This document shows, in pieces, positions 20,876 through 29,706 of a stretch of 48,148 nucleotides of DNA. The first letter of the stretch is position 1. Every line of letters begins with the position of its first letter. The notes below the pieces were generated by a model. That model saw nothing but the letters and a program-made list of their open reading frames with translations. It ran no database searches and had not been told where the DNA came from. The stretch spans positions 11,882 to 60,029 of the forward strand of contig NW_005201165.1 in assembly GCF_000372725.1 (NCBI RefSeq). Direction: 5' to 3'. The position numbers and the translations under genes are program-made. This DNA comes from Emiliania huxleyi CCMP1516 (taxonomy: Eukaryota; Haptophyta; Isochrysidales; Noelaerhabdaceae).

Positions 20876-21426
20876 AACTTTGCGAGCCGTGCGCGCGCCG
20901 AGGCGCCCGCGGCGCGCGCCCGCCCGGCTGCCAGTAGGAAGCGGCGCAATATGGCCTATAGTACAGCCCTTGAGGAGGAGGAAGAGGCTGGCTGGCAGTG
21001 CTGTATGCCGCCGGGGGCAGTTTTTGGGTGCTGTCCCCATCCCAGGGGGCTGCAGAAGGCGTCCGCAGCCGGGACAACCCGCCCCCCCAGCCGAGGCCGG
21101 TCGAAGCCCACTTGAGTGCAGCCATGAGGAGTCCTCTTGGTGCTCCTGGCGCCCGTTGGAATGGCGAGCGCGCGCCGATGGGGGGGGGGGGGGGTCTTGC
21201 TTGCTCCACACCGAGCGCCATCGGTCCGGACCGGTGCACTCAATGAGGGGTGGCCTGCACAAGGTCTGTGCCGCGGGCGCTCGGCGCCAAGTGCAGTGTC
21301 ACGCTCGCGCTGGAGCGGGACACAATGGGAAACCCTCGTTTCCTATGAACTCGGTCCCCCAACGGAAGAGGCCTCGCTCCTATTGGAACTGGCCAACATC
21401 AGATTTGCCTCGTGCGTCCCTTTTTG

Positions 21427-22001
21427 AGTCGGGAAGCTATTTTCTTTTGGGTCCTGTGGGCACCCTATCCCTGCTGACAAGTGCACTGACAATTGGCGAC
21501 CTGTTTGCTTACCAGACCATGAGCAGCCTTATGATTGTCAAAGCGTGGTACGGATTGCGACACTATGGTGCAAATAGATCTACCAAGCTACTGATCATCA
21601 ACCTGGGTATTCAAATCAAGTGGGTCTTTGACTGGTATTTTTGCCTTGCGCCAGCTGCACTTGCGATATGCGGCATCATCCTGCTCGTTGCTTGGGGCTT
21701 TGCAATCTACGATTTCGTGCGATCCCTCCTATACTTCGCCAGGTATGCATGCCTCGTCGCCTTTGAGGTCATCACCAGCACTACTGTCAAAACTGTTTGC
21801 TTCATTTGGACACCTATTACCACCACCATCTCCTTTGGGTGCCCGTATGCAATCGTTTGCGTCAGCATCTATCGCGACTCCCTTCGGAGTCTTCTCGACT
21901 TCGTCAGTCCAGTCGTGAGGGAGCGCTATGCCGAGCTAACTCCTTTGTCCGATGTTTGCGAACCGATCGACACTGGCCGCCGAAAGCCGTTGCCCTCCTA
22001 G
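21427..22001 (+). other. Strongly hydrophobic ORF segment upstream of the RT remnant
   Basis: The frame from about 21427 to the stop at 21999 encodes several candidate transmembrane helices (for example LAPAALAICGIILLVAWGFA and YAIVCVSIYRDSL), with low GC at codon third positions compared with the window. No copia domain is visible. The reading frame is open further upstream through GC-rich sequence, but that part looks non-coding. It may be a piece of a captured host membrane-protein gene, or chance. I do not recognise it. Confidence 0.35.
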
Positions 22002-23173
22002 GAGTCAACAGTGGCAACAACTCCCTCGTTTGCAAACTGCGGCGCAGCCTGTATGGACTCAAACAAGCAGGGCGAGAGTGGGGACTACTCCTCACCTCCT
22101 TCCTCGTTTCCTGGGGATTCGTTCGCTCGACCATCGACGTGTGCCTGTATATCTACCGATCTGGCAATCTTGTCTTATGGGTGCTAGTTTACGTCGACGA
22201 CATACTCATCGCCGACAACTGCCCCACGCTGCGCGCCCGTTTTGTTGCCGACATCTCCAAGCGTTTTCCTACCGAGGACAAGGGCGAGCTCGAATGGATA
22301 CTGAACACCGCCATCACGCGTGACCGCGGCGCACGGACCCTGAACTTGTCCCAGGGCCTCTACGCCGCCGACCTCGTTACCAAGTTCAGCGCCTATTTCG
22401 ATCGGTCCCGCTCACGCCGCTTCGACTCGCCTATGGAAGAGGGGCTCGAACTGTCCGCCGACGACCAGCCCGCCGTTGGATCTGTTGAATACGACGAGAT
22501 GTCCGAATTCCGCACCGCCTACATGGCCATCGTCGGCGGACTACTGTGGCTTGCCAATATGACGCGCGTCGACATTGCTTATTCCGCGTCTCAGCTTGCT
22601 CGGTTTATGACGAACCCTGGCCCGTCGCATTTTAAAGCCGCCATCCGGGTGCTTATCTACGTGCGCGACACAGCTGACCGCGCCCTCGTCATGCAGCCGA
22701 ATTCCAACCGCAACCTTGAGAGCTACGTCGATTCAAACTGGGCAACGAAGTTCTCTTGCTCCGGTGGCATGTTCTTCTTCTACGGATGTCTCTTCCACTG
22801 GTTCTCCAAAATGCAGCGATCCGTCACGCTATCTAGTGCCGAGGCAGAGTTCTTCGGCGCCATGCTAGCCGCCAAGGAGGTGATTTTCATTCGTGAGCTA
22901 CTGATCGACCTTGGATTTTCCATCGACGGCGCCAGCGTCATCAACTGCGACAGCAAGTCCGCCGTCGGCATGGCCTTCGATCCCGTTGCCTTCAAGAAGA
23001 CCAAGCACATCTTGCGCGCCGCCGAGTTTCTTCGCGATCTCGTCAGCCGTGGCGTTATCTCTGTCGAACACCTCCCCGGCGTCGTGATGCTCGCCGACCT
23101 ACTCACGAAGGCTGCCTCGCGGGCCATCTTTACTGGCCTGATCAAGCAGCTCGACGACTTTCATGCCCTTTGA
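22000..23173 (+). pseudogene. Copia reverse transcriptase (C-terminal half) and RNase H, truncated pol
   Basis: The frame reads VCKLRRSLYGLKQAGREW, then the catalytic LVYVDDILIADN (RT motif with YVDD), a connection region, and then the copia RNase H with YVDSNWATKFSCSGGMFFFY, TLSSAEAEFFGA and CDSKSAVGMA. It ends with VEHLPGVVMLADLLTKA before the stop at 23171-23173. This C-terminal part is intact and well conserved. The N-terminal half of RT (the AFLNG/PEGF region) and integrase are missing, so no autonomous polyprotein is possible from this copy. Family function: synthesis of element cDNA in virus-like particles. Confidence 0.9.
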
Positions 23174-23215
23174 ATTTATTTGTCCCTCGCGCCCCGCACT
23201 CGGGCCAGGAGGGGC

Positions 23216-23425
23216 TGTTCCCGGGCATTCACACTATATTCCTCTGAGATAATATTATATCTCGCCGCCACCGCGGCGCGCGCGCTTTATCCGCGCGCTA
23301 TATTGGTAGAGCCAAACTTGTGTTCTTGTTTTGGATCAAACTTGTTACAGCTCAGCGAACGCGATGCGGCCTCTGCCTAGCCTCCTGCTCCTATGCGCGA
23401 GCTACGGCGTGACCGCTATCGAGTA
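23216..23425 (+). repeat. 3' LTR of the copia element
   Basis: 210 bp, identical to the 5' LTR except for a 2-bp deletion. It ends CTATCGAGTA and is followed by the ATTTC target duplication at 23426-23430. Confidence 0.95.
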
Positions 23426-23716
23426 ATTTCCCCCCTTTCAAAGGCGGTTTCGAAGTTGATGAGACCTCGCCCCCCCCTCTCGAATGAAAAGCGTAAAAAG
23501 AGGCGCGGAACAGGCCGGAAGCGCCGCTTGGACGTGGGTCACACAACGGCAGCGCTCCAGACGCGCTCTGGTAGCTGCCAATGAAGCTGTAGCCCATCGC
23601 GCGCGCGCCGGACGGCCATTGCACCTCTACTGCAGTGCCCTCCTGCACCGAGAGCGACGCGTCAAACCTTTGCTGCCCAGAGGCACCTGGAGCAAAATTG
23701 GGCCCGCCCAGGTGAG

Positions 23717-23722
23717 AAAAAA
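23717..23722 (-). terminator. Possible Pol III T6 terminator
   Basis: Six T residues on the minus strand, 11 nt after the 3' end of the tRNA-like sequence. Meaningful only if that sequence is transcribed. Confidence 0.35.
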
Positions 23723-23733
23723 TAGTATAAGGG

Positions 23734-23799
23734 TCGAAGCAGGTTTCGAACTGGCGACCTTCCGATTCCGGATAGGGAGCCAGTAAGAGATCGCTTCAA
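23734..23799 (-). tRNA. tRNA-like sequence with Pol III signals, probably a degenerate or SINE-type tRNA
   Basis: On the minus strand a B-box-like CAGTTCGAAACC (T-loop TTCGAAA) lies upstream of a possible 7-bp acceptor pairing (TTGAAGC with GCTTCGA, one G-U). An anticodon-arm-like CCGGAATCGG would read Arg(CCG) if real. The T-stem pairs only partly and the length is about 66 nt, short for a nuclear tRNA. A T6 Pol III terminator lies 11 nt downstream. It is more likely a tRNA relic or SINE head than a working tRNA. Confidence 0.3.
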
Positions 23800-24273
23800 G
23801 TAGTGAGAGGGGATGCCGGCGGGCGACCTATATAGCATACCGGGGGAAATTAAACACTACTGATACGTGCACACACCGTCACGCTCGAAGTGCCAAGAAG
23901 GACGTCATTAGTACGAAACCTCAAAAAGGCCATGGGCGCCGAGAGAACATTTCCCTCGAGAGGACAAAGAAAGGCGACGCACCCCCTCCTTGCGCAGTGT
24001 CCCCCGCTATGTGTCGCCAATTGGGGCACGCTATCCTGCGCAGGCAGGGCAAGCGGGGGCGGGGGGCAGTCCCCCTGGTCTGATACCTGGGGTGTGGGTG
24101 TCTCCAGTCTCGGAGGGGGGCAAAAAGATAAGAATATCTATTTTTTTCAGTTGTAAAGCGTCCTGGTAGTCAGAAAAACTCCGCACACAACAGTCAACAC
24201 TCCTCTCTCCTAAGGAGAACTGGACAATCAAATGTTCTATAGGTGTAGCTTCTAAGGACTAGGTGCACCGCTC
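23800..24273. other. Intergenic, no gene seen
   Basis: It holds the 3' flank of the hydrolase gene (minus strand) and sequence with a CAAAAAGATAAGAATATC A/T-rich patch near 24120. No conserved ORF or repeat is supported. Confidence 0.45.
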
Positions 24274-26705
24274 TCACACCACGTCGACGACCAGGCCGGA
24301 CACGCTCGCGCCGGCGACGGCGCCCGGTCCGCGATGCTCGGGCGGCGATGGATCGAGCACCGACGGGTCGGCGAAGCAGCCGGCGAGGTCGAGCTTGACG
24401 GCGTCGTGCGGCGCGTCGTCAAACTCCTGCACCGAGTCCTTCCTCTCGAGCAGCTCCGTCTTCGAGTCGACCGAGCCGCGGTCGTCGGAGAGGTTTCCGT
24501 CCCGGTCGGCGCGGCTGAGGAAGGCGAGCAGCGAAGCGGGCGTGGCGGGCTGCAGCGGCTGCGGCGCCGCCCGCTGCGCCGACTGCGAGCGGATGGTCTG
24601 CGCGACCATCCGCTCGCAGATGAGCCCGTCGTGCGCGCGCGGGTGCATCCTCCCCTCCCACGGCGTGAGCGCGTCCTCCTCGTGCGCGATCGACAGGAAG
24701 TAGAGGCCGACGGCGGCGATGTGGCGCGCGCGGGGCGAGAGCGGGTGGACGCCCGGCGGGACGACGTAGCCGAAGGCCGCGAGCTCGTGCAGCTGCGGCG
24801 TGGGGTCGCCGAGGTGCGGCAGCAGCGCGGCGCAGAGCGGAGGGTCGCCCAGGATGGAGGCGCGGTACAGCTCGACGGGCAAGTGCGGCAGCGAACGCAA
24901 GGCGGCGGAGAGGTTTGCGACGCCCCTGGCCGCGGGCGAGGTCTGGCGAGGCAAGTACTGCTTGGCGCCGGGGCTGAAGAATGGGTCGAGCAGAGCGATC
25001 CGCAGCGGCGCCTCCTGCATGCTCACCTCGGCCAGGTGGAGGTGGCGCCGCCCCTTTGGCGGCTGCCGCTCGACCAGCCGACCCACCGCCTCGAGCACGA
25101 GCTGCGCGCCTGTTCACTGGCAGAGGTGTGAAGAGACGCTGTGCACAGCTGGACCTCGAGCACGAGCTGCGCGCCCAAGGAGTGGCCCACCAGCCGCAAC
25201 TGCCGCACCGCTCGCCTCGGAGCGCCCTCGCAGCCGCCCTCGCTTCCGCCCTCGCCGCCGCCGCAGCTCCCGCCGCCTGCGCCGTCTGCGCCGCCTGCGC
25301 CGCCAATACCGCCGCCGCCGCCGCCCCTCCACCCATCCGGATCGCTGCCCGCGGCCTGTCGCTGCGCCGCCCCTCCGGCGCCGGCACCCAGCTCTGACAC
25401 CGCCGCCGCCTCTCCGCCGCCCCCGGAGCCGTCGCTACCGCCTGCGCCGCCTCGCACCGGCGAGGAGGACGAGGAGGGTCCTCCGCCGTACGCGGCTCGC
25501 CACAGCGGCAGCAGCGCCGAGGCGAGCTGGTCCGCCACGCACCTGCCCACAGCAGCAGGGGAGCAGCGGCTCGTCACGGCCCCAGCCTCCTCTGGTCCCC
25601 AGACCTCTGCCGTGTATCTCGCTTCCCAGGTCTCTGCCATACCTCCTCTGGTCACTCCATCGCCGCCGTATCTCCCCTCCTCTCGGCTCTATCGCGCACG
25701 GTGTCCCGTCGGCCGCGTCCCGCGACACGGTCTTGCCGTCCGCCTGCCGCACCTAGAGACGGGGTGTGGCTGGGGTGAAGGCCGAGATGGCCGGGTTGTG
25801 GACGAGGTGACGACCGAGGTATGGCCAAGATGCGGCCGAGGTGCGGCCGAGGCGCGGCCGAGATGTGGCCGAGGCGCGGCCGAGGTGCGGCGTCAGGTTG
25901 CCTGCCAGCGCAGCGCGTGCTGGCCCTCTGCGCTGTGGATCTTGCGCTCCGCCTCGTGCAGCGTGTCGTCCGCGAACTGGTTCCAGTAGAAGAGCGCCAC
26001 GTTCCAGCCGCGCGCCGCCCACAGCTCCGCCGCGTCGATGTCGGGCACCCTCTCGCCCTTGACGCCGAGCGAGGGCTGCTTGACGTTCCGCCTCCAGTTG
26101 AAGGTCTCGCGGAAGCCGCGCGCGGTCGTGCCGGGCTCCCAGCCGTGCACGTACACCACCGTCGGCTGCGCCGGGTCCCACCCGCCGCTCGCCCACCACA
26201 GGCCGCAGTGCAGCTCCCCCCAGTCCAAGCCGGCCGTCTCAGTCTCGGGAAGCAGCGGAGGCGTCCCGGACGTTTCGCCGTCGTCCGGCTCGAGGCCCTC
26301 GGGCCGCCGCCGCGTCGCTGCGGCAGCCCACCGCGCCACCACCGGCCGCGACCGCCGCCTCGCCCGCTCCGCCGCCTCCCACCGCGACCCTCGAAGCACG
26401 GTCTGCACCGAGTGCGGCAGCGAGGACGGGAGCGGCAGCCAGGGGAGGAGGCGGACGAGGCAGACGAGGAGTGCGAACGGCAGCGCGAGGAGCAGCACCG
26501 CGCACCCGAGCAGCAGCAGCTGCACCGCCACGATCACCGGCGAGTGGTGGCACGGCCGGCGCCGGTTCAGCAGGTCGGCCACCGTCTGCTCGAGCGCTAT
26601 GACGGCGGGGTCGGCGTTGTCGTCGAAGGGAGTGCGCGCCGAGTTCTCGCCCAGCTCCTCGTAGGCGGAGGGCAGAGCGCCAAGCTCGACGCCGCTAGCC
26701 GCCAT
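24274..26705 (-). CDS. Membrane-anchored alpha/beta hydrolase (lipase-like)
   Basis: Exon 1 (26705 to about 25902) has a hydrophobic helix (LLLLGCAVLLLALPFALLVC), then TVVYVHGWEPGTT, the oxyanion-hole HG strand, then WNVALFYWNQFADD. A GC-AG intron leads to VRQADGKTV (25754 down). A later exon carries RQLRLVGHSLGAQLVLE near 25200-25155, a GxSxG nucleophile elbow with Ser. The last exon (25089-24274) has ALLDPFFSPG, a likely catalytic Asp region, and ends at 24274-24276. A Gly-rich segment of about 80 residues sits just before the nucleophile elbow. The intron at 25154-25090 is bounded by a 22-bp direct repeat. The fold suggests an ester or lipid hydrolase at a membrane; the substrate is unknown. 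The catalytic His cannot be assigned with certainty. Exon limits between 25750 and 25540 are unclear. Confidence 0.75.
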
Positions 26706-27300
26706 CCAGCGCCGCTGCCATCCAGCGAGAAAGAAACACCCGCGGCGCTCCTAGATGGTCGCCTCCTCCCCGACGCGCAAAAAGGCCCCGCGCAGCGGCA
26801 CAAGGGCCCGCCGCAGGCGCGGGGGGTCCGGGGAGCAGCGAGCGCCCCCCGGCTTGAGCAGGAGCAGATCGCCGCACACACAGGCGCGCACGCATTCGCG
26901 AGGGACTGCGCGACGATATCGGGAGCCGCTAGGAGCCTTCCCAGCCCTACCTCTGCGGCACTCTAACCACGTATCAGCCTCCGCCTAGCATACGTGGACC
27001 CACCGAGCCAATATGGGAGCAGCCTCGTGGCGAGTGCCCCACGGGCCTTGCTATACGAGCGCCGCCCCGGCTCCTACCGGCATAGCCGGGAGGGGCGCGA
27101 GTGGCCTAGTCCACAAGACTGGCCTCTGGAGCTCGCGCCTCTCGTCATCCATTGAGCACTTAGTGCGAATATCCAGACCTGTCTGTGTCTCCTGTGTACC
27201 CTCTCTCGCACAGAGATGTGGACGAGTGAAGAAAATACGTCCTATGGTCAAGTTAGCAGCGGCTCGTGCGTGAGCGCGAGCACGACGTTGCTACACACAT
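26706..27300. other. Divergent intergenic region
   Basis: It separates the hydrolase start (-) from the PPR-TrmB start (+), so both promoters should lie here. No TATA-like box is convincing. A GC-rich half (26706-26900) next to the hydrolase grades into mixed sequence towards 27300. Confidence 0.45.
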
Positions 27301-29353
27301 ATGCCCAACCGCTTCGACGCCGACCTCGCCGCGGCCCTACAGAGACGGAATGTGAAGCTCTTCAACTCGCTCCTCTCCCGGCACGCACGCTTCGGCGAGG
27401 TCGAGCGGGTCCAGAAGGCGTTTGATGCGCTGTGCGCACTACGGCCGCCGCTCAAGCCAAACGAGTACACCTACGGGATCCTCCTCAACGCGTACGTGCG
27501 GCTCGCGGACTACAGCGCGGGCGAACGATGCAGGCAGATCCTCTCCGAGATGCAGGGCAGCGGCGTGCCCGTCAGCGCGGTGGTCTACACCACCGTCATC
27601 AAGGGCCGAGTCAACGCCCTCGATATGCCATCCGGTGAACCTTCCGAGAAGACCTTCCGAGAGAAGCTGTCCTCCGCTGCCCGCTGACATGCGTATCTGA
27701 TACGTCCCTGGACTGTTCCGCAGCGTGGTCGCACTTCGAGGCGATGCTATCCGACCCTGCCGCACAGCCGAACCTGCGGACGGTAAACACGATGCTGCGC
27801 GGCTGCCTCTACGTCGGCGACGGCGCGGGCGTCGACCGGCTGCTCGAGACGGCGGCGCGGCTCGGCCTGGAGCCCGACCGCGCGACCAGGGACGCGGCGG
27901 TGAGGGCGGCGGCGGCGGCGTTCGATTCCAAGAGGCTGCGGCGGGCGCTCGAGGCCCACGCCTCCGGAGGTCTGGCATCGCTGAGCCACGCGGCGGCGGC
28001 GGACGTCTGCATCGCGCTCGCGCTCACCGGCAAGTTCAAGCGCTGCGCCAAGGCGCTCAAGGCTTTGGGCGGCGGCGGCAGCGGCAAGAGCAGCGGCGGT
28101 GGCGGCGGCGGCGGAGGCGGCGGCGGCGGCGGCGGAGGTGGCGGCGGCGGAGGCGGAGGTGGCAGCAGCGGCGGTGGCAGCGGCGGTGGCGGCAGCGGCG
28201 GTGGCGGTGGCAGCGGCGGTGGCGGGGAAGGGTCGGCGCAGGAGGTTTCGATGCTCGAGGGCAGCCTCGCCGCCGTGCGCGCCTTCTTGGAGAGCGAGGG
28301 GCGCGAGGCGGCGGCGGCGGCTTTCTCGACCGCCGCGGTGGCGCGCTTCCCTCCGGTGGCAGCTGCGGCTGCGAAGGTAGGGTGTGGGAGCCTCGGCTGC
28401 ACAGCTCGGCTGCATCTGGGCTCCACCCCGGGCGCCTCGTGCTCGAAGGTGTCTTGGAGCGCCCTCTTCCCGGACGCGTCGCGGGCTGTCAAGGTTGAGG
28501 TGGGCGCCGGCACCGGCGACTGGGTGGCGCTGCGGGCGGAGGCCGACGCTGCGACCGCCAACTGGGCGGCGCTCGAGCTGCGTCACGACCGCGCGTGCCT
28601 CATCCGCGCCAAGGGGGCGATGCGCGGGCTGCGCAACCTCGCGGTGCTCGCCGGGGACGCGCACGGGATCCTGAGCGGCGGGCTGCCCCTTCGCTCCGTG
28701 GCGGAGGTGCATGTCAACTTCCCGCAGCCGCCGCAGTCCGAGGGCAGCGAGCGGCACCTCGTGAACCGCGCCTTCCTCGAGGCGGCTCACGCCATCCTCC
28801 AGCCGGGAGGCATGCCGCTCGCCGCTCCGCCCTCGACGAAGAGGCCCAGAGGACCTCCCCCGATCCGTCTCCTCGCCTCCTCCCGCCTCCTCGCGCAGGT
28901 ACCCTCACCCTCACCTCGGACGACGAGGCATACTGCGCGAGCGTCGCGAGGCGCGCCGTCTCCGAGCCCGCCCTCGTGGCGCTCTGGCAGCCCGCGTTTG
29001 GGCCGCCGCACTACAAGACGCACGAGCGACCGCTGCCGAGCCATCGGTCCGCTTTCGACGACCTGTGGGCGGCGCGCGGCTTCAGCCGCCGCTTCCAGTG
29101 CCGCCTCTCGGCGCGGCGCGCCAGGGGGCAGCCTCGGCCGCAGCACGAGAGCGAGGCTGCTGAGGCTGCTCTGGCGGAGGGTGTGGGGCGGGCGGGCGGG
29201 GCGGGTGGAGAGGGAGAGGAGGCGGGGGGCAGCAAGAGGAAGAGGAGGGGCAAGGAGACGTCGAAACAGCGGAAGAGGAGGCGCGCGAAGGAGAGGGCCG
29301 CGGAGGGCGGGGGCGGCGAGGCGGCGAGTGGTGCGGCGGTGATAGATCCATAA
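27301..29353 (+). CDS. PPR-TrmB fusion: pentatricopeptide repeats plus tRNA (guanine-N7)-methyltransferase domain
   Basis: The N-terminal part has PPR helices (VKLFNSLLSRHARFGEVERV, NEYTYGILLNAYVRLADY, AVVYTTVIKG; next exon AWSHFEAML, PNLRTVNTMLRGCLYVGD). A GC-AG intron (about 27609-27722) joins KG to AWSHF. A polyglycine linker (28099-28230) follows. The C-terminal part is a TrmB-type methyltransferase: VEVGAGTGDWVALRAEAD (SAM loop), ALELRHDRACLIRA, NLAVLAGDAH, and VHVNFPQPPQ at the position of the TrmB INFPDPW motif, then LQPGG and, after a GC-AG intron, TLTLTSDDE. The tail is Lys/Arg-rich (KRKRRGKETSKQRKRRRAKE). Predicted role: m7G formation on organellar or nuclear-encoded tRNA guided by the PPR tract. 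PPR-TGM fusions have, as I recall, been reported in green algae. No transit peptide is evident. Confidence 0.83.
28099..28230 (+). repeat. Polyglycine-coding GGC/GGA/GGT repeat
   Basis: Trinucleotide-like run of Gly codons with a few Ser, about 45 residues, in the linker of the PPR-TrmB protein. It probably varies in length between alleles. Confidence 0.9.
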
Positions 29354-29706
29354 GTGAGTGAGAGTACTGTCGTAAAGTCGCAATGTCGCGGCACACGAGA
29401 CTAATAAAAATCGTAAAAGCGAACACCGTCCGCGAGAGAGAGGAGAGGTGTACATCGATGCATGTGAGATGCGTGAGGTATGCATCAGCGAGCACCAACT
29501 GTGTCTCTCACTCTCACTCTCTGGAGCGACTCTCGTGCGCGCCGCAGGTATCTGTGGTGACGTGCGCGCTGTCTCTCGAGGCTGTCGAGCCCGTGAACCC
29601 ATTCGGTGCATGTGCATGTGCATGTATGATGTAAATGTCTTGTCCCTGCCAGGCGGAGCAGGACGCGACGGCCTAGTGCCGCGTGTGCCCCCTCGACGGC
29701 TAAAAG
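29354..29706. other. Intergenic between convergent genes
   Basis: It holds the 3' flanks of PPR-TrmB (+) and the unknown minus-strand gene. An AATAAAAATCG string at 29402 is a possible polyadenylation signal for the plus-strand gene, and a TGCATGTGCATGTGCATG run lies near 29605. No gene is seen. Confidence 0.45.

Larger units (their letters stand above)
19049..23425 (+). mobile_element. Ty1/copia-type LTR retrotransposon, recent insertion, interior chimeric or defective
   Basis: LTRs at 19049-19260 and 23216-23425 differ only by a 2-bp indel (CCCC against CC near 19210). The element is flanked by the 5-bp target duplication ATTTC (19044-19048 and 23426-23430). A purine-rich tract (AGGAGGGG, 23208-23214) precedes the 3' LTR. 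Copia reverse transcriptase C-terminal half and RNase H are intact at about 22000-23173. The expected gag, protease, integrase and first half of RT are not recognisable in 19261-22000. That span instead holds unrecognised ORFs, a tandem hairpin repeat and a hydrophobic ORF. This suggests a non-autonomous derivative that has taken up foreign DNA. Confidence 0.9.
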
